A stretch of DNA of 6,594 nt from Clostridiales bacterium (GTDB lineage: Bacteria > Bacillota > Sulfobacillia > UBA995 > UBA9673). Each line of letters opens with the position of its first letter. Positions within the stretch are counted from its first letter, which is position 1. Location of the stretch: assembly GCA_003541445.1 (NCBI GenBank), contig DPMO01000056.1:1-6594 (forward strand), given 5' to 3'. Of the stretch, positions 1 through 6,017 are shown piece by piece. The position numbers and the translations under genes were made by a program. The notes under the pieces are model-generated. The model ran no database searches and was not told where the DNA came from. It saw only the letters and a program-made list of their open reading frames with translations.

Positions 1-761
1 AGGACGTGGTTGGCCGCGTAGAGAGCGGCCAGGGTGGACTTCCCGCTCCCGAGCGGGGAGGCGACGAGCACGTCGTGCCCCTCGTCCAACAGTTCCCACG
101 CCCGGGCCTGGTTGTCGTAAAGGCCCCGAACGGGTGGGCCGTCGGTGTCCCGGGCACCCTCACGGTCCTTGAGAGGGATGCGGGTCGACAGGCGGCTCTC
201 CGAGGCGGGCAGCCGGCGGTGCCAGACCACCTGCCCGCGGTAGGTCTCGGAGTCGAGGAGGGCGGAGACGAGGTCGGACGCGGTCTCGCGGCCGGCCGAC
301 CCGGGCTGGACCGGGGCGGGAGCCGGCTGCCACAGGGCGGGGTGTGCTCCAGGCGCCTTGGTCTTGAGAACCAGGTAGAGGCAGGTGCATGCGGCGAGCA
401 GGCCCCAGAGGCCGGCCATGGTCGGGCCGTGGGCCGGGCCGCCGCGGCCCCAGACGGAGGCACCGGTGAGCAGGAAGGCCGCGAGCCCCAGCGCCAGGCC
501 CGGTTCGCGATTGCCCTCGAGGCCCGTGAGTCGCGGGAAGGCGCCCCCGGGGGACGACACCGCGAGGGCGGCGCGGCCGTCCCTGCGCCACGGCATGAGG
601 AGCAGGAGGACGGCGGCGGTCCACACGGGCAGGAGGATGAAGAGCGCGCCGGTGAAGCGGTGGCAGGCCGCGGCGACAAGGGCCGCCAGCGACCACGGGG
701 CGAGCGCCCAGAAGAACGTGTACGGCCAGACAGGCCCGGTCGGCCTGGACCTAGAGGTCAC
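1..761 (-). CDS. Polytopic membrane protein with SF2 helicase-like P-loop domain, N-terminal part (3' end outside window)
   Basis: About 253 residues are visible, in the frame whose codons occupy positions 3-5, 6-8 and so on; the gene runs off the left edge. The start is GTG 761: GGGAGGTG lies upstream with eight bases between GGAGG and GTG, inside the last codons of the previous gene. Four predicted membrane helices lie at residues about 11-32, 36-57, 87-105 and 113-133. Arg-rich loops (RRDGR near 59-63) and KTK after helix four put the C-terminal part in the cytoplasm. A Pro/Ala/Gln-rich linker (about 134-160) leads to a soluble region. There LYDNQARAWELL (214-225) resembles the Q motif of superfamily 2 helicases, and DVLVASPLGSGKST (230-243) resembles motif I (Walker A), with spacing typical of DEAD/DEAH and YprA/Lhr-like enzymes. 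The usual Thr of xPTGSGKT is Leu here. Motifs II-VI are not in the window, so another P-loop ATPase class is possible. Membrane helices and P-loop are clear; helicase identity is probable only. Confidence 0.78.
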   Translation of the reverse strand, partial: MTSRSRPTGPVWPYTFFWALAPWSLAALVAAACHRFTGALFILLPVWTAAVLLLLMPWRRDGRAALAVSSPGGAFPRLTGLEGNREPGLALGLAAFLLTGASVWGRGGPAHGPTMAGLWGLLAACTCLYLVLKTKAPGAHPALWQPAPAPVQPGSAGRETASDLVSALLDSETYRGQVVWHRRLPASESRLSTRIPLKDREGARDTDGPPVRGLYDNQARAWELLDEGHDVLVASPLGSGKSTLAALYAANHV

Positions 762-3063
762 TCTGTGCACCTCCCGGGCCGAGGGTCTTGAAGGGTATCC
801 CGTACTTGAACCGGAGGAGGTAGATGCGGTTGAAGGTCGGCACCGGGACGGCGACGGTCTCCCTGTCGGCCAGAACACCGGTCTCGGCCAGTTCGAACAG
901 GTAGGAGGGATGGGCGAGGAGCACCTTGGCGGTGCCGGTATGGGTCCGGGCCGCATCGGGACCCAGCGGCCTCAGGTAGACGGTCATCCTCTTCCACAGT
1001 TCGGTGACCTCGTCCACCGTACGGGGCCAGTACCTCTCCCGCAGGAAGTCGCGCTGAGCGAGCGGTTTGAAGAGGCCTGTTATCCTCTGCTTCGCGTAGC
1101 GGTAGAAGCCGGACGGGGTGCCGTGGATGAGATGCCTCACGGCGGCGGCGACATGCTCTTCCCGGCCGGCGAGACCCGCTCTCTCGGCCACGGCCAGGCC
1201 GCTCGGTATCTCTTCCCGGTAGATCTCCTCGTCGGTCTGGGGGTCGGCGATGAACCTGGTGATGAGCGTGTCCCCCGGTTCGGCCGGCGGGACCTTCGGG
1301 CCGAGGTCGCCCGGAGCTAGCTGCCGGACCGCGCGGGTGAGATACCTGAGGTGCCTCCGGATGGAACGCACGGCCCGGTCCAGGTGCCTGTCGACCAAGC
1401 GGGACTGGCGGGACAGTTCGCGAAGGCGGAGGCTTCGCAGACCCTCGTGCCGGGCCTGGTCGAGACGGGCGCTCTCATTGGAGAACTCGCGGGTCAGGCC
1501 CAGGGCCGAGCGGTGGACCCTGCCGTGCTTGAGGTGGAGCCAGATCCAGAGGAACCCGCCGGCGCAGAGCGGGGCGGCCGCCAACCGGGCGATGAAGCCC
1601 CAGGTTTCCAGACTCAGTGCGGGGAGCCAGGAGGCGAGCCAGGAGACCGCCGCCACCCCGGTGATGACGCCGACAGGAACGGCGAAGACGAGCATGGTCA
1701 GAAGACCCGGGCAGCGGGCCATGAGCTCACCGCACTCCTCCGCCGCCTTCCGGAGCGTCTCGTCGTAGTGTCCGGCCGGCGGCAGGGTGACCGGCCGCAG
1801 GTCCGCCCCGCGGGTCGTGTCCGCCTCCGCGACGGAGTCCCGGAGACGGCGCAGCCGACGGTAGGCGCGTGGGAGGCTGTAGTCCTCCTGACGGATCACG
1901 CCGCGGACATGGGTCTCGGTCGCCGACAGGAGTTCGAGGCGGCCGGTGGGCACCGAGCGCCACCGGTCCGCCTGCTCCCTGAGCGTCTCGAGGGCCTCGG
2001 CCCTGGCCCTCTTGAAGTGTTCGCTCCAGGCCTCGAGCCAGAGCCTGACAGAGGTGCGGAGGCGGCCGGTCGGCGTCAGGAGGCCCCAGGGGCGGCGCGG
2101 GGGCCCCGGGAGGGCCCTCCGTCCGCCGCGTGCCCGCGCGGCCGCCCTGTCGAGGGGAACCGTGTCGAGGGCCGCCGGAAGGCGCTTGACGAACTCGGCG
2201 TCCCGCCGGTCGAGCCCGTTCCCCGGTGCCGCATCCTCCGGCGGGTCCGCGAGGAGCGTCGAGTCGATGAAGTCCCGCAGACCGCGGGTGGCGAGGGTGT
2301 CGACGACCAGTTGGGCGGGGAAGGCGACACACCGCACCCCGACGGCGCACCACACGGGGCTTTCGGCGGGGTCGTCGGTGAGAACGTCCTCGCCGGCGAG
2401 GAGCCGCGGCAGGGTCTCAGGGCGGCCCTGGACGGGCTCACCGTAGACGGACCCGACGAGGACCGCCTCGAGGAAGACGGCCGCCGCCTCCGCGACCTGG
2501 TCCGGGGTGAGGGCCGTCGAGCGCTCGGTGTAGGAGTCAAGGACGAACACCCTCGAGTAGACGGCGTCCCGGGAACCGTGGAGGGCCCGGTTCACCACTT
2601 CGAGGTGTGACCGCACCGAGCGGCGGTCGGAGAAGGCGACGACGGGCAGCAGGTGGCAGGTGCTGAGGGCGCGGGCCGAGACCCGCTTTCCGAGCTCGGT
2701 GACGAGGGCCGGAAGAAAGCCGGTGCACCAGCGGTCGCCCTCGTCTTCACCCGGCCTCACCACGACGAAGACGCGGACCGGCCGGCCCGGGTCGGCGCTC
2801 TCCTCACCCAGCAGACGGTAGCCCGTCCCGAAGAGCTCCCGGGAGGAGGCTCTCTCGGCGGCGGCGGCCACCCGGGCCACCCATCCCTCCTTGGGGTCGG
2901 GCCCTGCGGTCCTGGCCTTGAGAAGACAGTAGGCTCCGAGGCGCAGGGGTTCAGGGTCGAGCTCTTCGAGGCTGTCGGTGAGCCTCTCCACCACCCGGCA
3001 GCCGAACTCACCGCATCCGATGACCACGGTCGGGGCTATCACCCTGAGCGCTTCCGGAGACAT
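751..3063 (-). CDS. Membrane-inserted, degenerate tubulin-like paralogue (pseudo-tubulin)
   Basis: A 770-residue protein that I would otherwise call hypothetical. Read against the upstream tubulin-like protein, landmarks recur in the same order: a glycine loop IGCGEFG (15-21) after a hydrophobic strand; strand VRVFVVV (96-102) followed by RPGEDEGDRW where the partner has SGGTGSG; RVFVLDSYTE (171-180) for FDLVHLIDVSN; CAVGVRCVAFPAQL (239-252) for GAVAVLRFPVARF; LLAHPS (715-720) for ILAHVS; FKYGIP (752-757) for LEYGAP. The GTPase signature is therefore absent and catalysis is unlikely, while the fold is probably kept. Unlike the partner, it has two hydrophobic helices at about 453-473 and 487-510, predicted to anchor it in the inner membrane, flanked by long Arg-rich helical regions (about 340-450 and 525-580) that may form coiled coil. 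Start ATG 3063 has a strong GGAGGTGA site. It follows the tubulin gene by 24 bases and overlaps the next gene by 11. Paralogy rests on a by-eye alignment; membrane insertion is fairly sure; function is unknown. Confidence 0.8.
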   Translation of the reverse strand: MSPEALRVIAPTVVIGCGEFGCRVVERLTDSLEELDPEPLRLGAYCLLKARTAGPDPKEGWVARVAAAAERASSRELFGTGYRLLGEESADPGRPVRVFVVVRPGEDEGDRWCTGFLPALVTELGKRVSARALSTCHLLPVVAFSDRRSVRSHLEVVNRALHGSRDAVYSRVFVLDSYTERSTALTPDQVAEAAAVFLEAVLVGSVYGEPVQGRPETLPRLLAGEDVLTDDPAESPVWCAVGVRCVAFPAQLVVDTLATRGLRDFIDSTLLADPPEDAAPGNGLDRRDAEFVKRLPAALDTVPLDRAAARARGGRRALPGPPRRPWGLLTPTGRLRTSVRLWLEAWSEHFKRARAEALETLREQADRWRSVPTGRLELLSATETHVRGVIRQEDYSLPRAYRRLRRLRDSVAEADTTRGADLRPVTLPPAGHYDETLRKAAEECGELMARCPGLLTMLVFAVPVGVITGVAAVSWLASWLPALSLETWGFIARLAAAPLCAGGFLWIWLHLKHGRVHRSALGLTREFSNESARLDQARHEGLRSLRLRELSRQSRLVDRHLDRAVRSIRRHLRYLTRAVRQLAPGDLGPKVPPAEPGDTLITRFIADPQTDEEIYREEIPSGLAVAERAGLAGREEHVAAAVRHLIHGTPSGFYRYAKQRITGLFKPLAQRDFLRERYWPRTVDEVTELWKRMTVYLRPLGPDAARTHTGTAKVLLAHPSYLFELAETGVLADRETVAVPVPTFNRIYLLRFKYGIPFKTLGPGGAQSDL
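768..775 (-). promoter_or_regulatory. Ribosome binding site of the membrane helicase-like gene
   Basis: GGGAGGTG on the minus strand, eight bases before GTG 761, is embedded in the final codons of the pseudo-tubulin gene. An alternative GTG at 770 overlaps the site and is therefore less likely to be the start. Confidence 0.65.
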
Positions 3064-3066
3064 GGG

Positions 3067-3074
3067 TCACCTCC
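3067..3074 (-). promoter_or_regulatory. Strong ribosome binding site of the pseudo-tubulin gene
   Basis: GGAGGTGA on the minus strand, with six bases between GGAGG and ATG 3063, fills most of the 24-base gap after the tubulin-like gene. The gap is too short to hold a separate promoter or a terminator, so the two genes are probably on one transcript. Confidence 0.8.
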
Positions 3075-3087
3075 GAGAGAAGGGGCG

Positions 3088-6015
3088 TCAGATGTGATAG
3101 AGCTCGGCGGCCAGAGCGCTCTTGACCGCGTTGAGGTCGTGGTGGAGCTCGAGGAGCTCCCCGTCGCCGATGTGCGACCGGGAAGCCTGGTCTATCTCCT
3201 CCTGGAGTCTCGCCTCCACGGCCATGAGATGCCGGGCCTGCTGCTCGAAGTCCAGCCTGTTCCAGTCGAGCGCGGTCCGGCGGCGCAGGGACCGGCCGTC
3301 GCCTTCGGTGCCGGAGAAGGCCTTGACGACCTCGGCGCGGCTCGGACAGGTTCTCTTGCTCCCGTCCGGTTCGACCCAGACGTAGGCCCCGTCGGCGTCG
3401 CGCCTGACGGTCCCGTGGACATAGTGGGCGACCAGGAAGGCGAGCCTCGCCGGGTCCGCGGCCGCGAAGCTCGGGTCGGTTATGATGTAGCGCTCATCGG
3501 CCACGAAGCGCTGGTCCGTGAGCAGGGGTATCTGCTCGTTCTTCGAGACCTTCCGGTAGGCGCGACGGTATTCGGTGAGCGGGGCGAAGAGGCCGAGGGG
3601 CGCTCCGTACTCCAGGCAGACGACTGTGGCCTCGTAGGCGGCGTCGGGCCAGGAGGCCTCCACCAAGGTGAAATCCCCGATGATAGGGCTGACCAGCTCC
3701 TTCAGTTCGGGCAGACGGTATTCCGCCTTGACGGGGTCGTAGACCGATGACACATGAGCCAGGATGGTGACCCGGTCGAGGGGGACCTCGTAGGGGCCGC
3801 CTTTCAGGTGCCACAGGGGTAAGGCCCGCTGGGCGAGGTCCTCGACCTTCTTCAGGATGTGGTCCTGGATCTGCTGCGGAGACTCGGCTCCGCAGGCGAG
3901 GGCCTCGGCCACCAAGGCCTGCCACAGGGTCATGTCCTCGACGGCCTTGCGGGCCACCTCGGCCTCGTTCGAGAAGAAGGCCTCCACCGTCTCGTCGAGC
4001 GACAGGCGGCGGGAGCCCATGACCTTTTCGAGCGGCCGACCCATTTCGAGCTCCCGGACCATTTCGTCGACCTGCGCGACCAGCCACTCGGCGATGCGTC
4101 GGGGGACGGCCTGAGCCTGCCCGGACTCCCGGAGGTCGGCGAGTCTCTTCTCCAGCCAGCTCCGGCCTGTCTCATCCGAGAGCACCTCCACCACGAGACC
4201 GTGCTCCTCTTCCACGGTGAAGGTGTTCCTCACGACCCGTTCGGCCGTCTTCTCCAGGCGCGGCTCCACCTCTTCCAGGACGAACCGCAAGGCCTCGAGG
4301 TACTGGTTGAGGAACGGGCGCAGGTCGAGGTAGAGCCGGATAAGACTGTCGGCGATGAGGACGCCGGCGGCCGCCCTGTAGAACTCTTGGGCCAGACCGG
4401 CCATCCTTCGGGTGTCACCCGCCCGCCACGGGCGGTTCGGGACGGGTGCGGCGCCGCCCAACCCCAACTGGGCCCGGACGTGCTCGAGCTGCCTCGTGTG
4501 GGCGTCCCTTCTGGAATAGAGGCTCTTGTCGGAGGCCGGGTCGAGAAGAGTCATCACCTCCCGGTCGAAGCGGCCCAGGGCCTCGAGAGTGACGGCGAGC
4601 CGGTGGGGGTCGGGCTGAGCGAGCATCCCCCTGTCCTCGGCGTGGACGAACTCGCGCAGACGTGTGAGTGCCTGCCGGAGGATGCGGTCGTAGCCCGCGG
4701 TCTCGAGGTGGCGCTTGTCCTGCTCAAGGTCGGTGGTGACCTTGTCGAGCCGGGCCCTCAGGACCTGCCAGGCTCTTTCGCCCCTCTCCCGTTCAAGGGT
4801 CTTCAGAAGAGGAGAGAGCGGCGTCATCTGTTCCTTGAGGAGCTCTTCCAGGGCCGCGGGGCCGATGCGGTTGCCGATTTCTCTGACCGTGGTGGAGATC
4901 TCGGGTTCTATCCGGCGGGTGTCCGGCCTGATGTCGGCCCCCGCTCCCGTGATGAGCCGGCCGGCGACATACCGTGAGAAGCGCGCGACCGGGAAGCGGA
5001 GGACGGCCACGGCCCCGCTTCCGTAGGTCCTGGGCTTCCTCTCCCCGGTGAAACGGTTGCGGTAGGTTTCCTGGCCCTCGTCGAACTGCAGGTTGTCGAG
5101 GGGGCCCTGGATGTCCTCTGACGCCTGCCCGATGGCCAGGTAGAAGATCATGTCGGCCACAGCGTTGATGATGGTGTGGTAGTCGTTCACCTTCTTGTTG
5201 TCCTTGTTGCTCACATCGATGAGGTGGACGAGGTCGAAGGGGCGTTCGTAGTCGATGATCACGTCGCGCCCGCTCACGCGCCAGTGGTAGGGGGCGTTGA
5301 CCCTCTGTTGGTTCTGCCAGAAGTCCAACTCGCACAGGGCCGCATAGGCGTTCGCGGTGCGGCGGTCGCGCTGGAGGTCGTTGGCCCAGAGGTCGACCAC
5401 CGCCGGCGTCAGGAGGAACGCGTATATCTTCGCCTTGTAGTTGGTCAGCCGGTCGCGGAGCAGGAAGGCCAGGTCGATGAACATGCCGCTTCCGGTTCCG
5501 CCCGAGAGGGAGTTGCAGATGTAGATGGAGACGACCGGGGAGGGGACGGACATGGACTTGAGGATGTCCGTGGCTTCGTCGCAGGCCCTCTGGATGGCTT
5601 CGTCGATCCTGGCGCCCCCGGCCATGTTCGCGAGGAGGCACAGCCGGCCGTCTATGCGCCGGGCCCCCGCTCCCTTGTCGTTTATCTTCGAACCGTAGGG
5701 GCGACGGGCTTCCGGCATCCACCACCACCATTTGCGGAAGAACTCGTCCTGCGGCCAGAGAGTCTTGACCCACTCACGACCGTCGAAGCCGCCGAACGTG
5801 CGGTAACAGCTCCTGGGCATCTCGGACTTCTGCTGGGCCCGCATACGGGTGTCGATGGCCAGGAACTGGAAGGTCCGGAGGACCTGAGGGTTGTCGTACG
5901 TGTTCCGCAGGCGCTTGTAGACGGCTTCGACGACGGTCGTCCCGGCCCCGCCGATACCGATGAAGATGCTGGGGTAGAACCGTCCTTCCACCAGAGTGCC
6001 TCGACGTTCGGGCAT
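3088..6015 (-). CDS. Tubulin/FtsZ-like GTPase family protein (bacterial Tubulin_2-like)
   Basis: A 975-residue protein predicted to bind GTP in the manner of the tubulin/FtsZ superfamily and possibly to polymerise. Residues 17-25 (SIFIGIGGAG region) match the first glycine-rich nucleotide loop of FtsZ-like proteins, and residues 171-177 (SGGTGSG) are an intact tubulin signature, preceded by the hydrophobic strand VSIYIC. A strand/loop FDLVHLIDVSN (260-270) and a helix with NAYAALCELDFW (about 222-233) also fit the bacterial tubulin-like family as I remember it. The protein is more than twice the length of FtsZ: residues about 370-700 are mainly charged helices with likely coiled coil near 400-460, and the C-terminal region contains ILAHVSS (751-757) and LEYGAP (802-806 region). 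No signal peptide or membrane helix is visible, so it is probably cytoplasmic. The start is set at ATG 6015 because GAGGTG lies eight bases before its Shine-Dalgarno core ends; an in-frame GTG at 6024 falls within that site. An unusual run of four tryptophans is at residues 96-99. Polymerisation is inferred, not shown. Confidence 0.92.
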   Translation of the reverse strand: MPERRGTLVEGRFYPSIFIGIGGAGTTVVEAVYKRLRNTYDNPQVLRTFQFLAIDTRMRAQQKSEMPRSCYRTFGGFDGREWVKTLWPQDEFFRKWWWWMPEARRPYGSKINDKGAGARRIDGRLCLLANMAGGARIDEAIQRACDEATDILKSMSVPSPVVSIYICNSLSGGTGSGMFIDLAFLLRDRLTNYKAKIYAFLLTPAVVDLWANDLQRDRRTANAYAALCELDFWQNQQRVNAPYHWRVSGRDVIIDYERPFDLVHLIDVSNKDNKKVNDYHTIINAVADMIFYLAIGQASEDIQGPLDNLQFDEGQETYRNRFTGERKPRTYGSGAVAVLRFPVARFSRYVAGRLITGAGADIRPDTRRIEPEISTTVREIGNRIGPAALEELLKEQMTPLSPLLKTLERERGERAWQVLRARLDKVTTDLEQDKRHLETAGYDRILRQALTRLREFVHAEDRGMLAQPDPHRLAVTLEALGRFDREVMTLLDPASDKSLYSRRDAHTRQLEHVRAQLGLGGAAPVPNRPWRAGDTRRMAGLAQEFYRAAAGVLIADSLIRLYLDLRPFLNQYLEALRFVLEEVEPRLEKTAERVVRNTFTVEEEHGLVVEVLSDETGRSWLEKRLADLRESGQAQAVPRRIAEWLVAQVDEMVRELEMGRPLEKVMGSRRLSLDETVEAFFSNEAEVARKAVEDMTLWQALVAEALACGAESPQQIQDHILKKVEDLAQRALPLWHLKGGPYEVPLDRVTILAHVSSVYDPVKAEYRLPELKELVSPIIGDFTLVEASWPDAAYEATVVCLEYGAPLGLFAPLTEYRRAYRKVSKNEQIPLLTDQRFVADERYIITDPSFAAADPARLAFLVAHYVHGTVRRDADGAYVWVEPDGSKRTCPSRAEVVKAFSGTEGDGRSLRRRTALDWNRLDFEQQARHLMAVEARLQEEIDQASRSHIGDGELLELHHDLNAVKSALAAELYHI

Positions 6016-6017
6016 CA
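6013..6017 (-). promoter_or_regulatory. TGATG stop/start overlap
   Basis: The TGA of the FHA-like gene (6017-6015) shares its A with the ATG of the tubulin-like gene (6015-6013). Such a one-base overlap usually means that ribosomes finishing the first gene restart on the second, tying the amounts of the two proteins together. Confidence 0.75.

Noticed and set aside
6..791. Open frame of 261 codons on the plus strand at the left end, and a 178-codon minus-strand frame at 160-696
   Set aside because: Both give Gly/Arg/Pro-rich products without motifs. The minus-strand frame from GTG 761 to the edge has four membrane helices and a P-loop and explains the region.
1351..2610. Long open frame of 419 codons on the plus strand, antisense to the pseudo-tubulin gene
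   Set aside because: Its product is low-complexity, rich in Gly, Arg, Glu and Pro, with no recognisable motif. Long antisense frames are expected opposite high-GC genes; the minus-strand frame has membrane helices, a ribosome binding site and paralogue motifs.
3064..3087. Possible terminator or promoter between the tubulin-like and pseudo-tubulin genes
   Set aside because: The 24-base gap is filled mostly by the ribosome binding site; there is no hairpin with a T-run and no room for promoter boxes.
3859..4977. Open frame of 372 codons on the plus strand, antisense to the tubulin-like gene
   Set aside because: No domain signal and no ribosome binding site that stands out; it lies wholly inside the well-supported tubulin-like gene.
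5485..5505. Reading the tubulin-like protein as true FtsZ or plasmid TubZ
   Set aside because: The signature SGGTGSG and first loop fit the superfamily, but the length of 975 residues, the helical middle and the operon partners differ from FtsZ (about 350-450 residues) and from TubZ.
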